Shown here piece after piece: positions 21,251-33,163 of a stretch of DNA of 64,000 bases; within the stretch, counting starts at the first letter, position 1; every line of letters starts with the position of its first letter. A model generated the notes under the pieces. It saw only the letters and a list, made by a program, of their open reading frames with translations. It did not search any database and was not told the origin of the DNA. Source of the DNA: Myxocyprinus asiaticus (taxonomy: Eukaryota > Chordata > Actinopteri > Cypriniformes > Catostomidae); assembly GCF_019703515.2 (NCBI RefSeq), contig NC_059379.1, positions 24,665,880 through 24,729,879 of the forward strand. The letters run 5' to 3'. The position numbers and the translations under genes are program-made.

Positions 21251-24200
21251 CTAAGAAACAAAATCCCCAAATTACATGATTACCTCACAGAGTTGATTAC
21301 ATTTTGTCATATGAATGCAGTCTTTGTAGTACAGACTATCAGTTTTTCAGTGTGGTGAAAAGGTTTGATTGGTTAATGTGTCTCTTTATATTAATTGTTA
21401 ACGTCTCTTTCCTGTGAAACCATGTAATGGCCTACTTTTATAATGCACATGTCACGTAAAAGTGAAAACTGTGGCAAATGGTTCTTTATTAAAAGTATAG
21501 TCTGGGTTATTCTTAAACCATTGTCTATGTACCGCATTTTTGGCATGCCGTGAATTACCATACAGACAATATTTTCTACTTGTCTCTGTGTATAAATAAA
21601 CAGCTTTGCACTTGTAATGAAACTAATTCATCTACAATTGATTTAAAAAAATTATTTTCACAAAGTTAGTCTCAGAATTGTGTGGTTCTCACCTCCAATG
21701 GGTGGACTGACCAGATAGGGAACAGCATGAAGGAAGTAAACAATCCCAAGAGCTGAAGAAAGGTAAGTTGACCCTACAACATCTGATGTCACCACAGGAA
21801 TAAGGGTAACATAGGCTCCATCAAAGTACCCGTAGAGCACAGAAAAGGGGACCAGCAAGATAAATGTGCGTAAGAGTGGGGTAAACAGACAACATAGTCC
21901 CTCCATTCCCACTGCAAACATGTAGCATATATTCCTATACTTCTTCAGGCATCTAGAAGAGATACAGAAAGGGTTAGTCAGCATAATCAGAAACACTATC
22001 GACATTCTTTGTGTTTTCTTAAAACCTGAATAGTTTTTTAGATTTTTGACCTCTCTGGGGGAAAAACCATGACAAGTACAAACTTGTAAATTAACACCCA
22101 TAAAATTGAATGTTTTCTATTCTCATTCTAATATTATAATTAACAATATTCTAATAAACAATATTGTTTATTACAATATTGGTGCTTACATAAAAAAATA
22201 AACAAATAAAATAAAAAAAAATCAGTTCATTTGTCTTGTTTTACCAGTAACCAAGATGTATTTACAAGACATTAACCCTTGTTTTTAGTGAAACCAAAAT
22301 TTGTAATATTCATGCTTAAAACAAGAAAAACCTATTTGCTAATGAGGATAGAAAAATAAACTTATTTTGCCATTGAATTCTTTTTCTTATTCCTAGCCCA
22401 CTGGCAAATCGTTTTTTCTTGTTTTAAGTAAAAGCCTCAATTTTTTTTATTTATTTTTTTTTATTTCTCCGGGTTCAATACAAGTTAAGCTCAATCAACA
22501 GCATTTGTGGCATAATGCTGATTACCACAAAAAAATTATTTCAACTCCTCCCTCCTTTAAAAAAGCAAACACTGAGGTTACAGACTAGCCACGTTTACAT
22601 GCAACCAAATAATCCGTCTTGAATCGGACTGATAGCTCAATCGGATTGAAAAGCCTTCACATAAACACAAACAATTATCCAATTGAGCTGGATCTGAATT
22701 AAATTTCCATCCGATTGAAGGGGGTGGTGTTGACTTAAAATAATCAGATTAAAAGAAAAATATTAGCCATGTAAACATTTGATTCCGACTAATTTCCGCT
22801 CATGTGCAGAGATGTGGTGCATATGTATGTTTACAGTGCCGCCTGCAGCTGTATGTGTGCGTGCCATGAGCGCTCCGATTGACCTGAGAAACATTTGCTC
22901 TCAGAATATTTCACCAATCATGAAATGTGTCCCGTATTTTTGTTGGCTGTATAAAGTAACTACCAATGTCCAATTTGCGAATTAATAATTCATTTGAGTC
23001 GGTTCTTTTCAGTGAACTGGCCAAACGGGCTTGCAAAACGGTCTGAATCGATTCGTGATTCAGTACAGTTCGTTCAAAGCGCTCGCTGAATCATTTGGAG
23101 CAGTTTCTCACACAGTAAAACAGTGTCGGGATATTTACGAATACAGCGCTGGAGACAGTGTAAATTTACCTACAGTCAACTAAAACAAAAGGCTGACTTT
23201 TTGAGAGGTGTCTTTGAGAAACTAGCTAGTGATGTGTCATGTGAATAAGGGGCTGTTCAAACTGAACGTGTTCGTGCGCCCGCTCGCGCTGTTTTTCAAT
23301 CGTTTTCCATGTAAACATTCGCTAGATGGATGTCTTTTGACAACTGTGTCACGTTTCACTGTGTTTTTAGCATTTCTAACGGGAGCGATGCATTTTTAGA
23401 CGCCATGTCAAGTTATAAAGAAATTCAACTGATAAAAATGCATCTCGAGACACCTGCGTTCTGCTCTATTTGTTTTTGTACGTTTTGCTTTTTTTTTTTT
23501 TTGGATCGAGAACGCGTTTGTTCTGAATGGTTACTGGAAGAAATGCTTTTAGCCAGTAGTTACATGAATGCTACTCATAAAATAATTAGCAATTCAGCAA
23601 ATGAGCTCAACCTTGCTAACCAGGGGTGGACTGGCCATCGGGAGAACCGAGACTTTTACCGGTGGGCCGGCCGCAAAACGGGGCCTAATGGGCCGCGATA
23701 AGCTTAAATGGGCCACCGCGTTATGCAGAAGGGGCCACAAAACGGCGCTGTGATATGCCGAAGGGGGCAGCAATATGCAGACAACTTCTGGGCCAGATTC
23801 CCCGCCCCCCCGAGCTGACCGCACAATTGCACAGATACTTACCCGCAATGCTTTAAGTCGAACCCGGTAATACACAATTCACAATGCACAATTCCAGGCA
23901 CAGAACAGAGAACGCGTTTGTTCTGAATGGTTACTGGAAGAAATGCTTTTAGCCAATAGTTACATGAATGCTACTCACACTCGATGATGCTTCTCTCAAA
24001 GTCACCAGAATTGAATGCTTTGGAGTGTTGTTTTTACAAAAAAAAATCTCCCTGGGGAGCACACCCTCGGACCCCCCTATATAAAGGTTGTATTAGGCAG
24101 ATTTCTGTGCCCCCATGTATGTTTATACGATACTCCTCGTGGGAACCTAATTTATACAAAGCAATGACAAAATGCATTATAAAGGGTATGCGGGCTCGCA

Positions 24201-27200
24201 CTGAATATTCTGCAGGGCACATACTGTATGTTCTTTCATGACATAGGCCTACATAAAGCAAAAAGAACACTGTGTCATTCTTAATATGGACTTTAAGCAG
24301 CAGGTGCGGTTATGGCGTTCTGTGTTCCATTGCGTGTACGTGACTTCCATCATTTCTAAAGCATTTCTTCTTTGCCATAGTGACAGTCGATCGTACGTGA
24401 CAGATTAGGACAGTAAATGTTAGATTATGTTTTACAAGAGATGATGCAAAGTGAACATGGTAAACAGCCTAAATATCCTCCTCAAAACGTATATTAAATT
24501 ACACATGCGGTTATAGGCTTTGATTAAAAAAAATAAAAAAAATAGCAGTAGCCTATTAGCCTATTAATAATAGGCTTTTTAGGTTATGTTGGCTATTTAT
24601 TTCATACAAGATAAAACTCTTCCTCTGAAAGAAATTTAACACTGCAAGCATCCCGTCTCTTGCTTTTTAAAATAGCTTACCTTTTTTTCTTGAATGATTA
24701 AATGCTCCGTTCCGCCATCATGTAACACTGTCGCTGGCAATGACAAAGACGATGAAGATGATAATGTGTGATGAACCCAAGTGCAGTTTTATTTACAAAC
24801 GTGATATCCAAAAAAACATAATTCCAAACATGAACAAAAACATGAACTTGACTTGATTTAACATGACTTGACTATGAACTTGGCATAAACAATAAAACGA
24901 CGTTACACAAACAATACCTGACACTGAACAATGGCAAACATGAGGGTATAAATACATGGACAAGGGTAACAAGACAACCAATGAACAGACAGAACTAATA
25001 AAGAGATAAGACAATGAACCAGTGACAACAAGACACATGAACATGGAGGGGAACAGGATATCACATGGCCAGGAACAGATGAGGAAAAAGGTAATCACAT
25101 GACATGAAACCACATGACCTGAACAAGAATAGGAAAAAACTTTAAAATAAAAGACATGAAAACAAGAACAAAACACATAAAACCATGACATATCCCCCCC
25201 ACTAGGGGCGGCTCCCGACGCCCCAAAACAAAAAACACAGAGTTCAAGAGGGAGCTGGGGGGGGGGGGGGTGTGGCGACTTGACATGGTTACATGGCATG
25301 ACATGGTAACATGGTACGGCAGGATCCTGACTTGGCCGTAGTAAGTGTGGATGCTGACTCGTTGGCCATGGCAGACAAGAGTGCTGGACCATTGAGCAGA
25401 GGCAGGCCTGGACCATGGAACAGAGGCGGGTCAGGACCGTGGAGCAGAGGCAGGTCAGGACCGTGGAGCAGAGGCGGGCCAGGACCGTGGAACAGAGGCA
25501 GGTCAGGACCGTGGAACAGAGGCGGGCCAGGACTGTGGAGAAAAGGCTTGCTTGTGACATGGCATGGAGCAGTCTGGGGCTTGGCTGAGACATGGCATGG
25601 AGCAGAATGAAGCTTGGCTGTGACATGGCATGGAGCAGACTGAGGCGTTATTGTGACAGGCTCAGGCGTTGCTGTGACATGGCATGGAGCAGGCTGAGGC
25701 GTTGCTGTGACATGGCAAGGAGCAGGCTGAGGTGTGACATGGCATGGAGCAGACTCAGGCGTGGCTGTGACATGGCAGGGAGCAGACTCAGGCGTGGCTG
25801 TGACATGGCAGGGAGCAGACACAGGCGTGGCTGTGACATGGCAGGGAGCAGACACAGGCGTGGCTGTGACATGGCAGGGAGCAGACACAGGCGTGGCTGT
25901 GACATGGCAGGGAGCTGACTCAGGCGTGGCTGTGACATGGCAGGGAGCTGACTCAGGCGTGGCTGTGACATGGCAGGGAGCAGGCCGAGGCGTGGCTGTG
26001 ACATGACAGGGAGCAGGCCGAGGCGTGGCTGTGACATGACAGGGAGCAGGCCGAGGCGTGGCTGTGACATGGCAGGGAGCAGGCAGAGGCGTGGCTGTGA
26101 CATGGCATGGAGCAGGCCGAGGTGTGGCTGTGACATGGCATGGAGCAGGCAGAGGCGTGGTTGTGACATGGCATGGAGCAGGCCGAGGCATGGCTGTGAC
26201 ATGGCTTGGAGCTGACAGAGGTGTTGCTGTGGAAGGCAGAGCCGTGGGAGGCTTGAGGGGTGAAGCCGTGGAAGGCGGAGCCGTGGGAGGCTTGAGGGGC
26301 TAAGCCGTGGAAGGCTTGAGGCTAAGAGTCCTGAATGACTGGGAAACGACCTCCGTGGTTGTGAGCATGGGCAGAGACTTGGCAACAACCTCCATGGTCG
26401 TGAACACTGGCAGAGACTCTGGAACGACCTCCATGGTCATGAACACTGGCAGAGACTCTGGAACGACCTCCGTGGTCGTAAGCATGGGCAAAGACTTGGG
26501 AACGACATCTGTGGTTATGAACACTGGCAGAAACTTGGGAACGGCCTCCGTGGTCGTGAGTACAGGCTAAGACTGGGGAATGACCTCCATGATCGTGAGT
26601 ACAGGCTGAGACTGGGGAATGAACTCTGTGGTCGTGAGTACAGGCTGAGACTGGGGAAAAGGTGTCCTTTTCCTTCTCCTATTTTTCAGGACAGCTGGGA
26701 GCATGGTTACAGGGACGGTTGAGGCTACAGGCATAGGCGCTGGCTCATCGACCATGACATGGGCCTGGCAGCCATGATGTGGGACTCGGGCTTGGTAGCC
26801 ATGACGTGGGACTCCGATTCGGCATCCGCCTCCCCCACAGTGAATGTAGAACCACTTATCTGCAGGGCAAGGTTGATATACTGAGCCAGATTGAGGGGAC
26901 TGTGACCGCCAGGCATCAAGGAGGAACCGGCTCACACAATCCCACCTGGAAAATGTCCTTGAGGACAACTTCATTAAAGTCCACCCGGCAGGCCAGAGCG
27001 CATAAGTCCTCCACATAATTTTCCAGGGATCGATTCCCCTGGTGAAGACGCAGGATTTGAACTGCTGAGTTCATCTTGCGATGGTCAGGTATTCTGTAAT
27101 GCTGTCGCTGGCAATGACAAAGATGAAGAAGACGATGATGTGTGATGAACCCAGGAGCAGTTTTATTTACAAACGTGATATCCAAAAACCATAACTCCAA

Positions 27201-30200
27201 ACGTGAACAAAAACATGAACTTGACTAAACTTGACTTGAACAAAACATAAACATGAACTTGACTTGACTTAACATGACTAGATTATGAACTTGGCATAAA
27301 CAATAACACGATGTTACACAAACAATACCTGACACTGAACAATGGCAAACATGAAGGAATAAATACATAGACAAGGGTAACAAGACAACCAATGAACAGA
27401 CAGAAGTATTAAAGAGATAAGACAATGAACCAATGAAAACAAGACACATGAACATGGAGGGGAACAGGATATCAAATGACCAGGAACACATGAGGAAACA
27501 GGAAATCACACGACATGAAACCACATAACCTGAACAGGAACAGGAACTAAAGACATAAGACCAAAACACATAAAACCATGACACGTCATTATTGCTTAGT
27601 GATTTTTGCGTAGCGTCCCGCCCGCAGATGTTGCTTAAAGTCCCTATTATTTTGTTACCATTCCACATCTTTAAACTCCTTTAAGGACAACTCTCATCCA
27701 CCTGTATTTACTTCGTACTCACATCCAGAGATGTCTGCAGTTATACTGAAGGAGTAATGGGCATGAGGCAAATACACGGTTAAGTCAGACAGGGTAGGCT
27801 ATTAGACGTTGCTTCTAACTCTTCATTTGCCGAGTAGAGTGAGTAACATAAGAAGAAAGCTTTTCTGGCATATATATGTATTTTTTAGATATCTCAACAA
27901 AGCAAAAAGGGCAATTACGGACTTTGGTGCCATTCTCACTTTCTCTGCTTCTTCAGAACGCAACGACTGACGCTCTTCGCATGTGCAGAAATTTGGTTCG
28001 GAATACATGTAATGCACATGTAAACAAATATTTGTATCGGACTGCAAAGTTTAGGGGACAGATTTTGCAATCGGACTGAATTTATTCAGATTGACAAAAA
28101 TGAGTGCATGTAAACATAGGCACTTACAATGGAAGTGAATGGAGCCAATTTTTGGAAGGTGTAAAGGCAAAAACATGAAGCTTATTTTGTAAAAGCACAT
28201 TAATTATTCTGTTAAAACGTATTATTTGAGTTGTAAAGTTGTTTACATTGTTGTTTTTACGATCGCTTTAGGGTTAATGGCGTTACGTCATCAGGGCAAT
28301 GAAGTTGTAAAATTGGTTATAAGTATACAGAAAAGGTTAGTATGTTTAGTAGGCTAAATCACATTGAAATCTTGTTAACACGCATATTGTTTACATCTTG
28401 TGGCTGTACTTTTGAAACAATGAGTATGTTTATCGATTGACCCCTATAACTATTGTAAGTGCCTCACTGTAACCCAGATTTTCCCTTTTTTTTTCCTTAA
28501 AGAAAAGAAAGGAACAAGCTGAAATTAATGTTGTGTTAATCAATGTTATGCCACAATTGCAGAGTGAGCTTAAATTGTATTGAATCCGGAATATTCCTGT
28601 AATATCTTATGTCATTGTACTTCACATGTAAATGTATCTTGTTTTAAGGATGTTTATAGATATTTCTTTCTGAAATACAAGACAAAAATAATGAATAAGA
28701 AAAAAAAAACCCATTGCAGTGTAGAAATTTATTCATAATTATCTCTAAAGAGAGTAAACAAACAAGTTGTGGCTCAAACAAGTTATTCCTGTTTTGGATT
28801 GTAATGGAACACTATCGCATTGCACAAAACAACATACCTCCTGTCAGTAAGCCAGCCAAATGTGATGTTCCCAATGATGTCAATGACTCCTAATATGGAC
28901 ATTAGGAAGGCAGCATGGTGATGACTGACACCTACATCCAGTGCGTATGGTACTAGATACACAAATGGCAGGCTGCAGCCACTAGCCAGGAGCAAGAAGG
29001 AGCCAGCCAGCACCAGGAAGTCAGGCATGAGCAGGAAGCTGTATTCCTGCATGGACTGAAGGCAGCGTTGTTTGGTGTCCACTTTTAATTTATCGCCTGC
29101 AGTCATCACCGTATGGATACCGTTTACCACTGGCAGTTTAACATCATAACCACATTCTGAGTCCACAGGAAGAGGACAGGCCTCCTCTTCCTTTAGAATG
29201 ATGGGACGTAACAGAGCTCCACATACACACAGGTTAGACACAAAGCCACCCAGAATGAGGAGGGCCCCCCGCCATGAGTAGTGCTCGATTAGCAGCTGCA
29301 CTACCGGGGCTAGGACGAAGGTCCCAATGCCACTGCCAGACATGGCAATGCCATAGGCCAAAGCCTTCCTCTCACAGAAATACACTCCAACCATGGCAAT
29401 AGCCGGAGTATAACAAAGAGCAAAGCCAAGACCTAAAAAAATTGGGAAAACTTATCCTGAGGGGTTAAAATAAAACTGTAAACATACCATATGTTACACT
29501 GAATTTTTTTTCATATGGTAACATCGAAATTAACTGGTTTTATTAAAGTCAAAAATATAATTAATAAGACCAAATAATAGTAATAGCTCCTTAGTTCACC
29601 AAAAAATGAATTCTGCCATCATTTACTCACCCTAATTTTGTTCCAAACCCATATTACTTTCCTCCATGGAACACAAAATGAAATATTAGGCAGAATGTAA
29701 GAGACTGACAGTCTCAGTCACCATTCACTTTCATTGAATTCCCCATTGAAAAGGTAAGCATAAATTTACTTTTATTCATCATTTTACACAATGTTTTGTC
29801 AGTCTATCATTGAATATCACTTTAGATTTGAATTGTTTTATCCCTCAGTGTTTTAAAAACATTCCCGCTTGGTAATTTTAATTAAATGCCCTATTTGCGC
29901 ACTGCCCAGTTTTCCGTGAGGCAACTAAAGCTAGAAATAATGCATTTAGAAAAGTTAAATCATCATATGCTTTTTATGATCTTGTTAATTATAAAAAAGC
30001 TCAAGCAACAGTTAGAGAACAGCAACAGAACTATTAGAGCTGCAAAGCAGAAATATTGGAAGGATTTTTGTAATTCTATTGGTGGGGAAACACAGATATC
30101 TGACATCTGGGATATGATAAGGAAAATGGGAGGAATCAGGAAAAACTACACTATGCCTGTACTTAAAAATGGTGAAGAAATGGCTATTTCTAACAAAGAT

Positions 30201-33111
30201 AAAGCTGAAATGTTAGCTAAAATGTTTGTTAAGGTACATAGTAATAGTAATTTGACAGAAGAAGCTAAGAAATCCAGAGAGACAGTAAGAAGAGAAAATC
30301 CGGATGTGTTAGAGAAGTGTAATATGAATGAAAGCTTTATGGATGTTCCATTCACATTATTTGAACTTAAAAGAGCTATTGCTGGAGCAATGAAAACATC
30401 CCCAGGGGATGATGAGATTTGTTACAGCATGACTGAACATCTGTCTGATGAGGCGTGTAAAGTTCATCTGGAATTGTACAACAAAGTGTGGATAACCTCT
30501 AGCTGGAAACATTCAATTGTCATTCCTATTAAAAAACCTGGTAAAGACCATTCGGAAGCCACTAGCTATAGACCAATAGCACTAATATCAAATATGTGTA
30601 AGCTTAAGGAAAGAATGATAACTGACAGAATAATGCATTTTATTGAAGACAGAAACCTTTTTTCTCCATATCAAAGTAGTTTTCAGCAAGGTCGAACTAC
30701 AGTGGACTTTGCCTGGAATCAGATATAAGAAAGGCTGAAGTATGCAAAGAATCTGTATTCTTTGATGTGGAGAAAGCTTATGACATGTTATGGAAAGAGG
30801 GGCTTCTGATTAAATTAAATTCATAGGGTATTGGTGGTAGACTATATAATTGGGTGATGGATTTTTTTTATAACCGAACATACAGATCAGGGTGGGAACA
30901 TCGTATTCTAACAGCTATCCAATTGAAAATGGAACACCCCAAGGAAGTGTATGCAGCCCTCTTTTATTTAACATAATGATCAATGATATCTTTAAGCATG
31001 TGAACCGAGTATGGGACGATCGCTTTATGCTGATGATGGGCAGTGTGGAAGAGAGGACGGAATATCTTGTACACTGCAAAAAAGGTCCAGTTAGCGATAC
31101 ACCAGGTTGAGGAGTGGGCAATAAAATGGGGATTTCACCTGTCAACAGCTAAAACCCAAATAATGTTTAATGTTTTTTTTTCACATTATATGAAATTTTT
31201 GGGAGTGTGGCTAGACAAACAGTTGACCTTTACCATACATATTGGAAAACTGATTACAAAGTGTAAAAGAGTACTAAATGTTATGAGATGCCTGGTAGGA
31301 TGTGAGTGGGGAGCAAGCCACAATTCACTCAAGAACATTTATTGTGCGCTTATAAGATCAGCAGTTGATTATGGTTGCATGGCATATGGAACAGCAAGTG
31401 ATTTACTACTGAAGAAAATAGATGTGGTGCTGACGCAGGCTCTTAGAATATGTTGCGAGGCTTTTTTATCTCCTGTAAATGCCCTGCAAGTGGAGATGGG
31501 TGAAATGCCACTGACAGTCAGGCGTCAACAACTATCAATGGCTTATTGGGTATCATTAAAAGGACACAATGATGTGCATCCCACAAAATCTGTGTGAACA
31601 CACACAAGGCAGCATCAAGAGCTTAGGATGGACAGGAAATAGAACCGCCCAATCAATGGATCTTGATCAAAGAAAATATAGACAAGGGTGCCATTACCTG
31701 TAGTTCCACCGTGTTTATTTCCTATGCCTTGCATTGATACACTTCTACAAGAACATATCAAAGAAAACAAGGACTTGACAGAGGATTGTATACTTAATCA
31801 ATATATTAAACAAAAATATAATAATATGGTAGAAATCTTTACAGATGGATCAAAAGACCCAGCATCTGGAAAAGCAGGAGCAGCTGTGTATGTACCGAAA
31901 TATCAGGCAGCTATTAAAAAGAGAGCACCAGACAATTTAATGGTGTTTACGGTTGAGTTGGTGGCAATATATTTGGCTCTCCATTGGGTGGAAAAGTCAG
32001 ACTTGACAAAGTAGTCATTTGCACAGACTCTCTAGCAGCCCTGAAAAGTTTGCATTTTGCACATTCTGACTGTAGATAAGACATAATATATGAAAAACTC
32101 TTGTACACACTGCATAATCAAGAAAACATCAAGGAAACTTTTTTGAAACAACAAACAAAACGTTTTTTCTGGGTTCCTGCACATGTAGGAGTAGAAGGAA
32201 AAGAGATTGTGGAGAAACTAGCAAAAAACTCATTAAAATGTAACAATGTCGAACTCATAATTCACATGAGCAAATTTGGAAGCCAAGGCACTTATTCGTA
32301 AAGCTGCAAATAATATCTGTAGACTGGATCATCTTCATATGTTGATAAAATGGTAATACAATCAAGTCATAAACATATTTCCAGTATGTTTTATTTGTTA
32401 CACTCTCTGTTGTTCAGCAAAATACAACTGAAACATACATTTCGCCCCTTAATCACACACATGCTCAATGTCAGCAGCTCATCGGTTCTCAGGATGTCAG
32501 ACACCTCCAAAAAAGGCGATTCTCAGTTCAGTGTACTGTTGACTCTAGAACTGTTGCGACCTGAGTGTTTAGTCTGATTTGTGAACTATTTGGAGCAGTT
32601 AATTGTAAAGAAGAGCTGGCAAAAGCAGATATCACCAGTTCTAGGATCATATTACTCCCGGATATCGGCTCATTTCGATTCGAAGTGTCAGGCACACCCA
32701 AGAGACAGGTTAAGATATAGTAACTTGTGGATCAGTGTTGACTCGAGACGCGAACTGTTTCAAAGGATTCAGTTCGATTTGGTGAACTAGTTCAACTCGT
32801 TCACTAAAAATAACCAGTTCAAAAGAACGATTCGTTCACGAACTGGACATCACTATTTGTTTGATGTTTGATCTTTTGTTTGTTGTTTGATCTGTATGCT
32901 GTGGTGGACACTGCAGGCTAGCCTATAACTTTTTCGTTATTTAAGTTAACTTGGTGGAGTGATATGGAACCGTTATGCGGTGAAGACCTGGAACTACTTC
33001 ATAGCCGTGCGCTTACTTGAAAAATAATTGCGCACCTAAAAAAGATCAGAATCAAGCATTCAACACACCCGTGGTATAAACTGTTTTAACCACTCAATGA
33101 TGATTTAAATA

Positions 33112-33163
<52 letters not shown>

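Larger units (their letters stand above)
24721..27583 (-). mobile_element. LTR retrotransposon (Gypsy-like), non-autonomous, repeat-rich
   Basis: Two LTRs, 24721-25190 and 27095-27583, are alike over nearly their whole length, start TG and end CA when read on the minus strand, and are flanked by CATCA / CGTCA. The internal 1.9 kb on the minus strand begins with a gag-like segment ([20 protein letters not shown] at 27074, [17 protein letters not shown]). It shifts frame near 26925 and continues as tandem peptide repeats of three types. No protease, RT or integrase is present, so it would depend on another element. A primer-binding site was not recognised. Confidence 0.82.
22589..28120. mobile_element. 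DNA-transposon-like segment with TTTACATGCA ends
   Basis: It begins GCCACGTTTACATGCA near 22591 and ends TGCATGTAAACATAGGC near 28116, imperfect inverted ends. CGGACTGA / CGGATTGA motifs occur near both ends. It splits an older MITE. The LTR element 24721-27583 is nested inside it, which leaves about 2.7 kb of its own sequence. No transposase was recognised in that sequence. Confidence 0.5.

Noticed and set aside
24400..24560. Possible extra slc16a12 exon in the nested region
   Set aside because: No frame shows transporter similarity, and exons 4 and 5 already join in phase.
25289..26388. Long open frames on both strands (up to 300 codons) around 25.3-26.4 kb taken as host genes
   Set aside because: They are frames of the 33-, 24- and 39-bp tandem repeats inside an LTR element; a period divisible by three keeps several frames open. 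Only the minus frame continues from a gag-like start.
33111..33163. GATA array as a CRISPR or regulatory array
   Set aside because: It is a plain tetranucleotide microsatellite without spacers.
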